Shown here: positions 1 through 8,905 of the stretch, in pieces
Layout: every line of letters begins with the position of its first letter
Position numbering within the stretch: the first letter of the stretch is position 1
Assembly: GCF_007827795.1 (NCBI RefSeq)
Contig: NZ_VITI01000003.1
Coordinates: 342,090-406,089, forward strand
Reading direction: 5' to 3'
DNA: 64,000 nt
From: Azospirillum brasilense
GTDB taxonomy: Bacteria > Pseudomonadota > Alphaproteobacteria > Azospirillales > Azospirillaceae
Translations under genes and position numbers: made by a program
Notes under the pieces: model-generated
Database searches by the model: none
The model's input: only the letters and a program-made list of their open reading frames with translations
Told to the model about the DNA's origin: nothing

Positions 1-2
1 CC

Positions 3-296
3 AAGGGCCTGCCGGAATGGCGCATCGTGTCGGTGCACATCCTGCGCAACGCCATCCTGCCCGTCATCACGGTGGCGGGGTTCCAGGCCGGGCACCTGAT
101 CGGCGGTTCCATCCTGATCGAGACCGTCTTCGCGCTCCCCGGCATCGGGCGCCTCGCCTTCGAGGCCGTGTTGCAGCGCGACTATCAGGTCCTGCTCGGC
201 ATCTTCCTTCTGACCTCGGTGGTGGTGGTGGTGTTCAACCTGCTGACCGACCTGATCTATTCCCTCGTCGATCCGCGCATCGAGGTGGCGCCATGA
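3..296 (+). CDS. ABC transporter permease, DppB/OppB type (5' partial)
   Basis: C-terminal part of an inner-membrane permease for peptide/nickel/opine-type substrates; the start lies left of the window. The frame is open from base 3. It carries the EAA-loop region (LPEWRIVSVHILRNAILPVI) and then the family's typical ILIETVFALPGIGRLAFEAV segment, and ends in hydrophobic helices and DPRIEV. Its stop overlaps the next permease start in an ATGA, so the two are translationally coupled. The substrate cannot be read from this fragment; the genes downstream suggest an amide, N-acyl or carbamoyl compound. Confidence 0.9.
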   Translation, partial: KGLPEWRIVSVHILRNAILPVITVAGFQAGHLIGGSILIETVFALPGIGRLAFEAVLQRDYQVLLGIFLLTSVVVVVFNLLTDLIYSLVDPRIEVAP

Positions 297-1165
297 CCGC
301 CGCGGCCATCGCCCCCGCCCGCAAGGGCTCCGGCTTCTGGGGCGCCTTCGCCCGCAACAAGGGCGCGGTGATCGGTCTGGCCTTCCTGACCCTGATCGTC
401 CTGATGGCGGCCTTCGCCGACGTGCTGTACCCGGACAGCCCCTGGGACATGACCGCCATGCCCTTCCAGCCGCCGCTGTCGGAGGACGCGCTGCTCGGCT
501 CCGACACGCTGGGCCGCGACATCGCGGCGGGCATCGCCCACGGGGCGCGGGTGTCGCTGCTGATCGGCCTGACCTCGACCGCCGTCGCCGTCTTGATCGG
601 CGTGTTCCTGGGGGCCGTCTCCGGCTTCTACGGTGGGCGCGTCGACGATCTGGTCATGCGCTTCACCGAGCTGTTCCAGACCATCCCGAACTTCGTTCTG
701 GCCGTGGTGCTGGTGGCGATCTTCACGCCGTCGCTGACCTCCATCGTGCTGGCCATCGCCATCGTCTCCTGGCCGCCGCTGGCGCGGCTGGCGCGCGGCG
801 AGTTCATGAGCCTGCGGAGCCGCGAGTTCGTGCACGCCGCGGTGACCACCGGCCAGTCGAACATGACGATCATCTGGCGCCAGATCCTGCCCAACAGCCT
901 GTCCCCGATCATCGTGTCGGCCTCGCTGATGGTGGCGACGGCGATCCTGCTGGAAAGCTCCCTCTCCTTCCTCGGGCTCGGCGATCCGAACCTGATGAGC
1001 TGGGGCTACATGGTGGGCGCCGCCCGCACGGTGATCCGTCAGGCCTGGTGGATGAGCTTCTTCCCCGGCATCGCGATCCTTCTGACCGTGCTCGCCCTCA
1101 ACCTCGTGGGTGAGGGGCTGAACGACGCGCTGAATCCCAAGCTGGCGCGAAAGGGCCGTTCCTGA
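293..1165 (+). CDS. ABC transporter permease, DppC/OppC type
   Basis: Second inner-membrane permease of the oligopeptide-type importer, 290 aa, the usual length. The start is the ATG that overlaps the previous stop; the longer upstream frame is a shadow of the first permease. An N-terminal cytoplasmic segment (to about residue 22) precedes the first helix (AVIGLAFLTLIVLMAAFADVL). The OppC N-terminal region is followed by LGSDTLGRDIAAGIAHGARVS, which is characteristic of DppC, and an EAA loop near TIIWRQILPNSLSPII. The stop overlaps the ATPase start by one base (1165). Confidence 0.93.
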   Translation: MTAAAIAPARKGSGFWGAFARNKGAVIGLAFLTLIVLMAAFADVLYPDSPWDMTAMPFQPPLSEDALLGSDTLGRDIAAGIAHGARVSLLIGLTSTAVAVLIGVFLGAVSGFYGGRVDDLVMRFTELFQTIPNFVLAVVLVAIFTPSLTSIVLAIAIVSWPPLARLARGEFMSLRSREFVHAAVTTGQSNMTIIWRQILPNSLSPIIVSASLMVATAILLESSLSFLGLGDPNLMSWGYMVGAARTVIRQAWWMSFFPGIAILLTVLALNLVGEGLNDALNPKLARKGRS

Positions 1166-2829
1166 TGACCGAGACGCCTCTCCTCGACGTCCGCAACCTG
1201 ACCATCGACCTGCCGCGCGGCGCCGACCGCCCGCACGCGGTCGAGGACCTGACCTTCACGCTGGAGCCCGGGGAAATCCTCTGCGTGGTCGGCGAGTCCG
1301 GGTCGGGCAAGTCGATGACCGCGCACGCCGTGATGGGCCTGCTGCCCAAGGCGGTGACGGTGTCGTCCGGCGAAATCCGCCACCAGGGCACCAATGTGTT
1401 CAGCCTGCCGGAGCGCGAGCAGCGCGCGCTTCGCGGCGGCCGCATCGCCATGATCTTCCAGGAGCCGATGACGGCGCTGAACCCGCTGATGCGGGTCGGT
1501 GACCAGATCGACGAGGTGCTGCGCTACCACACCACGCTCAATCGCGCCGCCCGCCGGGCGCGCGTGGTGGAGCTTCTCGCCTCCGTCGGCCTGCCGGAGC
1601 CGGACCATCTGCGCCGCAGCTACCCGTTCCGCCTGTCGGGCGGCCAGCGCCAGCGCGTGATGATCGCCATGGCGCTGGCGGTGGAGCCGGATATCCTGAT
1701 CGCCGACGAGCCGACGACCGCGCTCGACGTCACCACCCAGAAGCAGATCCTGGAGCTGATCCAGGACATCCAGGCCAAGCGCCGCATGGGCGTGATGTTC
1801 ATCACCCACGACTTCGGCGTGGTGGCGGAGATCGCCCACCGCGTGGCGGTGATGCAACGCGGCCGGATCGTCGAGATCGGCACCGCCGAGGAGGTCCTGA
1901 ACCGGCCACAGCATCCCTACACCCGCCAGCTCATCGCCGCCGTCCCGCACCTGATCGAGCACCGCGAGGACTTCACCCGCGCGCGCCAGCCGGTGCTGAC
2001 GGCGGAGAAGGTGTGCAAGACCTTCCACCTCGGCGGCGGTTTCTTCACGCCGGGGCGCAAGGTGGTGGCGGGCGACGACCTGTCGCTGACCATCCACCAG
2101 GGCGAGACGGTCGGGCTGGTCGGCGAATCGGGCTCCGGCAAATCGACGCTGGGGCGTTCCATCGTCGGGCTGATCAAGCCGGATTCGGGCAAGATCCTGT
2201 TCGAAGGGGTCGATCTGCTGTCGCTGTCGCGCCCGGCCTTCCGGCCCTACCGGCGGCATGTGCAGATGGTCTTCCAGGACCCCTACGCCTCGCTGAACCC
2301 GCGCCACACCGTGGGCGACATCATCACCCAGGGGCCGGTGGCCTTCGGCGAGGACCGCCGCAAGGCGCTCGACAAGGCGAAGGCGCTGCTGTCCCTCGTC
2401 GGCCTCGACGCCTCGGCGGCGGAGCGTTTCCCGCACGAATTCTCCGGCGGGCAGCGCCAGCGCATCTCCATCGCCCGCGCCCTGGCGCTGGAGCCGAAGC
2501 TGCTGGTCGCCGACGAGCCGGTGTCGGCGCTCGACGTGTCGGTGCAGGCGCAGGTGCTCGACCTGCTGGAGGATCTGCGGCACCGGCTGAACCTGTCGAT
2601 GCTGTTCATCACCCACGACCTGCGCATCGCCGCCCAGATCTGCGACACCATCGCGGTCATGCAGAAGGGCCGCATCGTCGAGATCGGCCCGGCGAAGGAG
2701 GTGTTCGGCAACCCACAGCACAGCTACACCCGCACTCTGCTGGACGCCATCCCCGGCAAGGGGTGGACCATCCCGGAGGACGTGATTCCGGTGACGCGGC
2801 GTTCGGCCGCTCTGCGCAACAGCGCCTGA
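1165..2829 (+). CDS. ABC transporter double ATP-binding protein (DppD-DppF fusion)
   Basis: A 554-aa ATPase with two complete nucleotide-binding domains in tandem, energising the importer on the cytoplasmic face. Domain 1 has Walker A GESGSGKS at residues 43-50, signature LSGGQRQR and Walker [13 protein letters not shown]. Domain 2 has a second GESGSGKST near residue 320, [10 protein letters not shown] and [12 protein letters not shown]. Each is followed by the oligopeptide-type C-terminal element (HPYTRQLI and HSYTRTLL). Such one-chain DppD/DppF (GsiA/YejF-like) ATPases are common in proteobacteria. No substrate-binding protein is in the window; it probably lies upstream. Confidence 0.95.
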   Translation: MTETPLLDVRNLTIDLPRGADRPHAVEDLTFTLEPGEILCVVGESGSGKSMTAHAVMGLLPKAVTVSSGEIRHQGTNVFSLPEREQRALRGGRIAMIFQEPMTALNPLMRVGDQIDEVLRYHTTLNRAARRARVVELLASVGLPEPDHLRRSYPFRLSGGQRQRVMIAMALAVEPDILIADEPTTALDVTTQKQILELIQDIQAKRRMGVMFITHDFGVVAEIAHRVAVMQRGRIVEIGTAEEVLNRPQHPYTRQLIAAVPHLIEHREDFTRARQPVLTAEKVCKTFHLGGGFFTPGRKVVAGDDLSLTIHQGETVGLVGESGSGKSTLGRSIVGLIKPDSGKILFEGVDLLSLSRPAFRPYRRHVQMVFQDPYASLNPRHTVGDIITQGPVAFGEDRRKALDKAKALLSLVGLDASAAERFPHEFSGGQRQRISIARALALEPKLLVADEPVSALDVSVQAQVLDLLEDLRHRLNLSMLFITHDLRIAAQICDTIAVMQKGRIVEIGPAKEVFGNPQHSYTRTLLDAIPGKGWTIPEDVIPVTRRSAALRNSA

Positions 2830-2839
2830 CGGCACGAGG

Positions 2840-3805
2840 ATGAAAGTCGCCGTCATCGGGGCCGGGGCGGTCGGCGGGCTGATCGCCGCGCGGCTGACCG
2901 CCGCCGGGCTGCCGGCCTCGCTGGTCGCCCGGCGGCGGACGCTCGACACGCTGCGGCGCGACGGGCTGACGGTCGAAGGACCCTCGGGCCGTCCGGTGAC
3001 GGTGCGGCCGCTGGTGACCGACGATACGCTGGCCCTCGGCCCGCAGGACGTGGTCGTGCTGGCGGTGCCCGCCCCGCTGCTGACCGACGTGCTGGACCTG
3101 CTTCTTCCCCTGCTGGGGCCGAAGACGCGGCTGGTCCCGGTGGTCGGCGGCATTCCCTGGTGGTACCCGGCGGACGAGGCCATCGGCGGCCCCCTGGCGG
3201 CAGCGCCCCTTGCATCGGTCGATCCCAAGGGGCTGCTGTCGGACGCAATACCGGCGGACCGCATCGTCGGCGCCGTCGCCCGCGTGGCGGTGGAGCGGCG
3301 CACGCCCGGTTACCTGCGGCATCTGGGCGGGCTGCGGCTCGCACTCGGCCCGGCGGCGGGGAGTGGAGGCGCCAGGGATCTGGCGGCTCTGTTCGGGGCG
3401 GGCGGCTTCAACGCGCTGGCCGTGCCGGACATCCGGGCGGAGGTGTGGACGGCGCTGCTGGCGCCCTTCGCCTTCGGCCTGCTGGGCCTCGCCACCGGGA
3501 AGACGGCGCAGGAGATCGCCCACGACGACGCGCTCCAGCCCAGCTTCGCCGCGGTGGTGGAGGAACTGCTGGCCTTGTCGGTGGCTCTCGGCCATCCGGC
3601 GACGGCGAAGGTCGAGGATGTGTGGACGATTGCCCAGCATCCGGGCCGCATCCGTCCGGCGCTGCGCGCCGACGTGGCGGCGGGACGGCGGGCGGAGATC
3701 GAGGCGGTGCTGGACGCGCCGCTGGAACTGGCAAACAGGGCGGGTCTGAGCCTGCCCACGGTGACCGGGCTGCTGACCGCGGTTCGCGCCGACACTCAAC
3801 AATAA
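2840..3805 (+). CDS. Ketopantoate reductase family (ApbA/PanE-like) dehydrogenase
   Basis: A 321-aa NAD(P)-dependent oxidoreductase. The N-terminus shows the Rossmann motif MKVAVIGAGAVGG and a basic pair of arginines after the second strand (VARRRTL), suggesting NADP(H). A helical C-terminal domain follows (EVWTALLAPFAFGLLGLATGK), as in 2-dehydropantoate 2-reductases. It sits 10 bp after the ABC ATPase and before an M20 amidohydrolase. A dedicated catabolic oxidoreductase acting on a 2-hydroxy or 2-oxo acid is therefore more likely than a role in pantothenate synthesis. The family is clear; the substrate is not. Confidence 0.8.
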   Translation: MKVAVIGAGAVGGLIAARLTAAGLPASLVARRRTLDTLRRDGLTVEGPSGRPVTVRPLVTDDTLALGPQDVVVLAVPAPLLTDVLDLLLPLLGPKTRLVPVVGGIPWWYPADEAIGGPLAAAPLASVDPKGLLSDAIPADRIVGAVARVAVERRTPGYLRHLGGLRLALGPAAGSGGARDLAALFGAGGFNALAVPDIRAEVWTALLAPFAFGLLGLATGKTAQEIAHDDALQPSFAAVVEELLALSVALGHPATAKVEDVWTIAQHPGRIRPALRADVAAGRRAEIEAVLDAPLELANRAGLSLPTVTGLLTAVRADTQQ

Positions 3806-3832
3806 TTCGGAATTGGGATCGGGATAGGGACC

Positions 3833-5062
3833 ATGTCTGACCTGCGCATCGACGGCGACCGCCTGTGGCGGACCCTGATGGACCTCGCAAAGATCGGCGC
3901 GACGCCGAAGGGCGGCCTGTGCCGGCTGGCGCTGACCGACCTCGACCGGGAGGGGCGCGACCTCTTCGTGCGCTGGTGCGAGGAGGCCGGCTGCACCGTG
4001 ACCGTGGATGAGGTGGGCAACATCTTCGCCCGCCGTCCGGGCCGCAGCCCCGACCGCCCCGCCGTCTGCATGGGCAGCCATCTGGACACCCAGCCGACCG
4101 GCGGGCGCTTCGACGGCATCTACGGCGTGCTGGCCGGGCTGGAGGTCATCCGCAGCTTCAACGACCAGGGCATCGAGACGGACGCCCCCATCGACCTGAT
4201 CGTCTGGACCAACGAGGAGGGCGCGCGCTTCTCCCCGCCGATGCTGGGCTCCGGCGTGGCGATGGGCGTCTTCACGCTCGACCATGTGCTGGACATCCGC
4301 GACACCGACGGCGTCCGCCTGGGCGACGAGCTGGCGCGCATCGGCTACAAGGGCAGCGTTCCCGTCACCGGCCACGCCATGGGCGCCTATTTCGAGGCGC
4401 ACATCGAGCAGGGCCCAGTGCTGGAGGCCGAGGATGTCGAGATCGGCGTGGTGACCGGCGCGCAGGGCCAGCGCTGGTACGAGGCGACGGTGACGGGCCG
4501 CGAATCCCACGCCGGCCCGACGCCCATGCGCCTGCGCCGCGACGCGCTGGCCGGTGCCGCCGTGATGATGGAGGCGGTGGAGGCCATCGCGCTGGAGGTC
4601 GGCGGCGACGCCTGCTCGACCATCGGGCGTGTCCAGGTCCATCCGGACTCCCGCAACGTCATTCCAGGCCGCGTCTGGTTCACCATCGACCTGCGCAACC
4701 CGGACCCCGACGCGCTGTCCCGCATGGACGCGATGCTGCGCGAGCGGCTGGCCGCCATCGCGGACAAGCGCGGCCTGACGCTGGAACTGACCGATTTCTG
4801 GGCCTTCCCGACCACGCCCTTCGCGCCGGAACTGGTCGGCCATGTCCGCCGCTCGGTGGAGCGGCGCGGCCTCAGCCACCGCGACATCGTGTCCGGGGCC
4901 GGCCATGACGCGGTCTATGTCGCGCGCAAGGTGCCGACGGCGATGATCTTCATCCCCTGCGAGAACGGTCTCAGCCACAACGAGGCGGAGAACATCAAGC
5001 CCGAACACGCCGCGTCCGGCTGCGCGGTCCTGGCCGACGCCGTTCTGGCCACGGCCGGGTAA
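3833..5062 (+). CDS. M20-family N-carbamoyl-L-amino-acid hydrolase / beta-ureidopropionase-like amidohydrolase
   Basis: A 409-aa dinuclear-metal amidohydrolase of the hydantoinase/carbamoylase branch (HyuC, AllC, beta-ureidopropionase). Visible features are GSHLDTQPTGGRFDGIYG (metal-ligand His and Asp), TNEEGARF (catalytic Glu pair), AHIEQGPVLE, the RESHAGPTPM segment of the dimerisation domain, and GAGHDA plus CENGLSHNEAE near the C-terminus. The family hydrolyses N-carbamoyl or ureido C-N bonds. It follows the PanE-like gene by 27 bp and is probably co-transcribed with the importer. A dihydropyrimidinase is absent, so pyrimidine catabolism is not implied. Confidence 0.88.
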   Translation: MSDLRIDGDRLWRTLMDLAKIGATPKGGLCRLALTDLDREGRDLFVRWCEEAGCTVTVDEVGNIFARRPGRSPDRPAVCMGSHLDTQPTGGRFDGIYGVLAGLEVIRSFNDQGIETDAPIDLIVWTNEEGARFSPPMLGSGVAMGVFTLDHVLDIRDTDGVRLGDELARIGYKGSVPVTGHAMGAYFEAHIEQGPVLEAEDVEIGVVTGAQGQRWYEATVTGRESHAGPTPMRLRRDALAGAAVMMEAVEAIALEVGGDACSTIGRVQVHPDSRNVIPGRVWFTIDLRNPDPDALSRMDAMLRERLAAIADKRGLTLELTDFWAFPTTPFAPELVGHVRRSVERRGLSHRDIVSGAGHDAVYVARKVPTAMIFIPCENGLSHNEAENIKPEHAASGCAVLADAVLATAG

Positions 5063-5069
5063 CAGCTTT

Positions 5070-5190
5070 CTTTTCCCCCTCTCCCCCTGGGAAGAGGGCC
5101 GGGGTGAGGGGGTTGCGCTTTTGCCGAACGTGCCGCCATGCGCATCCCCCTCACCCTAACCCTCTCCCCAGAGGGGAGAGGGGAAACACA
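5070..5190. repeat. Dispersed intergenic palindromic repeat, copy A
   Basis: Between the carbamoylase and the HDAC-like gene lie two inverted arms. A left arm (CCCTCTCCCCCTGGG...GTGAGGGGGTTGCGC) is mirrored by a right arm (GCGCATCCCCCTCACCCTAA, then CCTCTCCCC-AGA-GGGGAGAGG). The spacer near 5117-5138 resembles, in reverse complement, the spacer of the element at 28935-29010. A shorter piece of the same arm lies at 8840-8866. This fits a REP/BIME-like dispersed element, not a gene; no coding potential was seen. Confidence 0.7.
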
Positions 5191-5209
5191 TCATTCCGGG
5201 AGCCCTTCC

Positions 5210-6271
5210 ATGCGCTACGTCTTTGCCGAGGCCCAGTTGCGCCATCGACCGCCGACCTTCCTGGTGCGCGGCCAGCCGAAGCCCTCGCCGGAGAAGGCGG
5301 AACGGGCGGAGGCGCTCGTCGGCTCCCTGCGGGCGCGCGGCGTGACGGTGGAGGAGCCGCCGTCCTACGGCGCCGGCCCGCGCGCGGCGGTCCATTCCGC
5401 CGATTACCTGCGCTTCCTGGAAACCGCCCACGCCCGCTGGTCGGCCCTTCCCGACGCGTCGGAGGTCATCGTCCCCAACGTCCATCGCAACACCGACATG
5501 GCCGAGTATCCCACGGGCATCGTCGGTCAGGCGGGCTGGCACATGGCGGACACCGCCTGCCCGATCGGCGCCGGCACCTGGGAGGCGGTCTGCGGCGGCG
5601 CCGACACGGCGGTCCACGCGGCGCTGATGGTGGCGAGCGGTCGGGAGCGCGCGGCCTACGCGCTGTGCCGCCCGCCAGGGCACCATGCGTCCCGCGACAT
5701 GGCCGGGGGCTTCTGCTACATCAACAACGCCGCCGTCGCCGCCCAGGGGATGCTGCCGGTGCTGGCCCAGCAGGGCCGCGCGCCGCGCGTCGCGATCTTC
5801 GACGTGGACGTCCACCACGGCAACGGCACGCAGGCGATCTTCTACGAGCGCGACGACGTGCTGGTCGTGTCGATCCACGGCGACCCCAACAACTTCTACC
5901 CCTGGTTCGCCGGCTACGCGCACGAGCGCGGCAAGGGCCGTGGGCTGGGCAGCAACCTGAACATCCCCCTGCCCATGGGCACGGAGGAGTCCGCCTTCCT
6001 CGACGCGGTGGACGGGGCGCTGACCCACATCGCCGCCTTCGGGCCGGAGGCGCTGGTGCTGTCGCTGGGCTTCGACACCTACGTCGGCGACCCGCTGGCC
6101 TTCTTCAAGGTGACGACGCCGGGCTTCGCCGCGCTGGGCCGCAAGATCGCCGGCGCCGGCCTGCCCACCGTGGTTGTGCAGGAGGGCGGTTACGATTGCG
6201 ATGCGCTGGCGGTGAATCTCGCCAGCTTCCTGGATGGTTTCGAGGGCGGGATCACGGAGGCGGCACGATGA
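5210..6271 (+). CDS. Histone-deacetylase-fold amidohydrolase, acetylpolyamine amidohydrolase-like
   Basis: A 353-aa zinc amidohydrolase of the arginase/deacetylase fold. The start MRYVFAEAQ is chosen because the longer frame begins inside the repeat element and this N-terminus is typical of bacterial acetylpolyamine amidohydrolases. Catalytic features are RPPGHHASRDMAGGFCYINN (tandem His), IFDVDVHHGNGTQ (Asp/His metal ligands) and LGFDTYVGDP with a late EGGYD. Length (~340-350 aa) fits AphA better than AcuC. Its stop overlaps the TPP-enzyme start in an ATGA. Likely role: deacetylating an N-acetylated (poly)amine or a related amide brought in by the ABC importer; the substrate is inference. 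Confidence 0.87.
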   Translation: MRYVFAEAQLRHRPPTFLVRGQPKPSPEKAERAEALVGSLRARGVTVEEPPSYGAGPRAAVHSADYLRFLETAHARWSALPDASEVIVPNVHRNTDMAEYPTGIVGQAGWHMADTACPIGAGTWEAVCGGADTAVHAALMVASGRERAAYALCRPPGHHASRDMAGGFCYINNAAVAAQGMLPVLAQQGRAPRVAIFDVDVHHGNGTQAIFYERDDVLVVSIHGDPNNFYPWFAGYAHERGKGRGLGSNLNIPLPMGTEESAFLDAVDGALTHIAAFGPEALVLSLGFDTYVGDPLAFFKVTTPGFAALGRKIAGAGLPTVVVQEGGYDCDALAVNLASFLDGFEGGITEAAR

Positions 6272-7830
6272 TCGGCGCGGAAATCCCGGGCGCGGAAATT
6301 CTGGTCCGGACGCTGGTGGCGAACGGCGTCGACACCTGCTTCGCCAACCCCGGCACGTCGGAGCTGCACGCGTTGGCCGCCTTCGACTCCATGCCCGGCG
6401 CGCGCTGCGTGCCGACGCTGTTCGAAGGGGTGGCGACGGGGGCGGCGGACGGCTACGCCCGCATGACCGACCGCCCGGCGGCAACGCTGCTGCATCTCGG
6501 GCCGGGGCTGGCGAACGGGCTGGCCAACCTGCACAACGCCCGGCGCGCCTGCGTGCCGATGATCAACATCGTCGGCGACCACGCAACGTGGCACCGCGGC
6601 GTCGACGCGCCGCTGACCTCCGACGTGGAAGGGCTGGCGAAGCCCATGTCGGCCTGGGTGCGCACGGTGCCGGACGCCGCCTCCGTCGCCACGGACACGG
6701 CGGAGGCCATTCGCGCCGCCCTGACCCCGCCGGGCGGCGTGTCGACGCTGATCCTGCCGTCGGACTCCTCCTGGGACGACGCGGCGGCGGTGGACCCGAT
6801 CGTCGTGGAGCCGCCCGCCCCCGCCGCGCCGGACGCCGCCGCCCTGCAAACCGCCGCCGACGCCCTGCGCGGCGGGGAGCGGGTGGTGATCCTGCTGAAC
6901 GGCCGCGCCACGCGGGCGGAAGGGCTGGCCCTGGCTGGGCAAATCGCCGCCGCGACCGGCGCCAAGCTCTACGCCCACACCGGCGCCACCCGCATCGAGC
7001 GTGGGGCCGGCCGCGTGACGGTGGAGCGTTTCCCCTACCCCATCGACCTCGGCATCGCCGCGCTGGCCGGGGCCAAGCACGTCGTCCTGATCGGTTCGGG
7101 GGAGCCGGTCGGCTTCTTCGGTTACCCCGACAAGCCCAGCCGTCTGGCGCCGGAGGATTGCCGCATCCACAACGTCGCCCCGCCGGGCAGCGATGCCCTG
7201 GCCGCACTGCGCTGGCTGGTCGAGGCGGTGGGCGCCGCCGGGACGCCCGTTCCGGTGCAGCCCCTCGCCCTGCCCGAACCGGCGACCGGCGAGCTCACCG
7301 CCGACAGCGTCGGGCAGTCCCTGGCGGCGTTGCTGCCCGAGGGCGCCATCGTGGTGGACGAGGGGATTTCCTCCAGCCCCATGGTCTACACGGCCTGCGC
7401 CGGGGCGCGCCCGCACGACTGGCTGACCATCACCGGCGGGGCCATCGGCATCGGCATGCCGCTGGCGCTGGGTGCGGCCATCGCCTGCCCCGACCGCAAG
7501 GTGGTGACCGTCCAGGCGGACGGCAGCGGCATGTACACGCTCCAGGCCCTGTGGAGCCAGGCGCGCGAGCAGGCCGACGTGGTGACCATCATCTTCGCCA
7601 ACCGCCGCTACGGCATCCTGCAATGGGAACTGGGCAACCTCGGCTTCCGCGACATGGGTCCGAACGCCCGCAACTGCACGGAGCTGGGCCGCCCGGACCT
7701 CGACTGGGTGGCGCTCGCCCGCGGCATGGGGGTCGAGGGCGGACAGGCGACCGACGCGGAGAGCTTCAACCGCCTGCTGACGACCGCCTTCGCCCGCAAG
7801 GGTCCCTTCCTGATCGAAGCGGTGATCTGA
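6268..7830 (+). CDS. Thiamine-diphosphate-dependent enzyme, acetolactate synthase large subunit-like
   Basis: A 520-aa three-domain TPP enzyme. The N-terminal Pyr domain contains NPGTSELHALAAF and the conserved cofactor-activating Glu in LFEGVATGAADGYARM. A central domain follows, and the C-terminal PP domain has QADGSGMYTLQALWSQARE...NRRYG, the diphosphate/Mg motif region. No FAD-enzyme features or ilvN partner are seen, so branched-chain amino-acid synthesis is unlikely. It resembles uncharacterised relatives of benzoylformate decarboxylase. It is translationally coupled to the HDAC-like gene and 56 bp before the BKACE gene, suggesting decarboxylation or carboligation of a 2-oxo acid in the same pathway. 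Confidence 0.85.
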   Translation: MIGAEIPGAEILVRTLVANGVDTCFANPGTSELHALAAFDSMPGARCVPTLFEGVATGAADGYARMTDRPAATLLHLGPGLANGLANLHNARRACVPMINIVGDHATWHRGVDAPLTSDVEGLAKPMSAWVRTVPDAASVATDTAEAIRAALTPPGGVSTLILPSDSSWDDAAAVDPIVVEPPAPAAPDAAALQTAADALRGGERVVILLNGRATRAEGLALAGQIAAATGAKLYAHTGATRIERGAGRVTVERFPYPIDLGIAALAGAKHVVLIGSGEPVGFFGYPDKPSRLAPEDCRIHNVAPPGSDALAALRWLVEAVGAAGTPVPVQPLALPEPATGELTADSVGQSLAALLPEGAIVVDEGISSSPMVYTACAGARPHDWLTITGGAIGIGMPLALGAAIACPDRKVVTVQADGSGMYTLQALWSQAREQADVVTIIFANRRYGILQWELGNLGFRDMGPNARNCTELGRPDLDWVALARGMGVEGGQATDAESFNRLLTTAFARKGPFLIEAVI

Positions 7831-7886
7831 CGAACAACAACACATCCCGCGCCCCGCAAGGGGCGTGGGGGATAAGGGAGGACAGC

Positions 7887-8831
7887 ATGACCACGCCCAA
7901 GAAGAGCGCGCGGAAAGTCATCATCACCTGCGCAGTCACCGGCTCCATCCACACGCCCAGCATGTCGCCGCACCTGCCGGTGACGCCGGACCAGATCGCG
8001 GCGGAGGCCATCGCCGCGGTGGAGGCCGGGGCGGCCATCGTCCACCTGCACGCCCGCGACCCGGAGACCGGCCGCCCCACCCAGGACCCGGAGCTGTTCC
8101 AGCGCTTCCTGCCGCGCATCAAGCAGGCGACGAAGGCCGTGGTGAACATCACCACGGGCGGCAGCGCCGCCATGACGGTGGAGGACCGGCTGCGCCCCGC
8201 CGCTCAGTTCCAGCCGGAGGTCGCGTCGCTGAACATGGGCTCGATGAATTTCGGCCTGTTCCCCATGCTGAACCGCTTCAGCGAGTTCCAGCACGACTGG
8301 GAGCGCACCTATCTGGAGAACAGCCGGGACCTCGTCTTCAAGAACACCTTCACGGACATCGAGCACATCCTGAAGACCTGCTCCGGCAACGGGACGCGCT
8401 TCGAGTTCGAGTGCTACGACATCTCGCACCTCTACACGCTGGCCCATTTCCTGGACCGCAAGCTGGTGACGCCGCCGCTGTTCGTGCAGTCGGTGTTCGG
8501 CATCCTGGGCGGCATCGGCGCGCATCCGGAAGACGTGATGCACATGAAGCGCACCGCCGACCGGCTTTTCGGCGACCAGTATGTGTGGTCGGTGCTGGGC
8601 GCCGGGCGCAACCAGATGCCCATCGCCACGCAGTCGCTGGCGCTGGGAGGCAACGTGCGCGTCGGGCTGGAGGACAATCTGTGGGCCGGTCCGGGCCGCC
8701 TCGCCACCTCCAACGCCGAGCAGGTCGCCATGGTCCGCACCCTGATCGAGGGGCTGGCCCTTGAGGTCGCCACTCCGGACGAGGCCCGCGCCATGCTGTC
8801 GCTGAAGGGTGGCGACGCGGTGACGTTCTGA
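7887..8831 (+). CDS. Beta-keto acid cleavage enzyme (BKACE, DUF849)
   Basis: A 314-aa TIM-barrel zinc enzyme of the DUF849/BKACE family, related to Kce, which converts a 3-oxo acid plus acetyl-CoA into acetoacetate and a new acyl-CoA. The signature AAIVHLHARDPETGRPT carries the two metal-binding His; NITTGGS and GLEDNLW near the C-terminus are also family-typical. The start is preceded by a strong GGGAGG Shine-Dalgarno (about 7876-7881). Its place at the end of the amidohydrolase/TPP cluster suggests it removes a 3-oxo-acid end product. Substrate specificity varies widely in this family and is not readable here. Confidence 0.9.
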   Translation: MTTPKKSARKVIITCAVTGSIHTPSMSPHLPVTPDQIAAEAIAAVEAGAAIVHLHARDPETGRPTQDPELFQRFLPRIKQATKAVVNITTGGSAAMTVEDRLRPAAQFQPEVASLNMGSMNFGLFPMLNRFSEFQHDWERTYLENSRDLVFKNTFTDIEHILKTCSGNGTRFEFECYDISHLYTLAHFLDRKLVTPPLFVQSVFGILGGIGAHPEDVMHMKRTADRLFGDQYVWSVLGAGRNQMPIATQSLALGGNVRVGLEDNLWAGPGRLATSNAEQVAMVRTLIEGLALEVATPDEARAMLSLKGGDAVTF

Positions 8832-8839
8832 CCGGGAAT

Positions 8840-8866
8840 AACCCTCTCCCCGGAGGGGAGAGGGGA
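8840..8866. repeat. Short copy of the CCTCTCCCC/GGGGAGAGG repeat
   Basis: CCCTCTCCCC-GGA-GGGGAGAGGGG forms a near-perfect hairpin just after the BKACE stop. It matches one arm of the larger elements at 5070-5190 and 28935-29115. Its position could also let it act as a terminator or mRNA-stabilising structure, but there is no U tract. Confidence 0.6.
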
Positions 8867-8905
8867 TTTCAAGATACGACCACCCCACACCCGGAATCCC
8901 ATGCC

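Noticed and set aside
1039..5008. Long minus-strand frames (for example 1039-3303 and 2657-5008)
   Set aside because: They are antisense shadows of the ABC, PanE-like and carbamoylase genes. Arg/His/Gln-rich composition and no ribosome sites.
6268..7830. Biosynthetic acetolactate synthase IlvB
   Set aside because: No ilvN neighbour, shorter than IlvB, and embedded in a catabolic-looking cluster.
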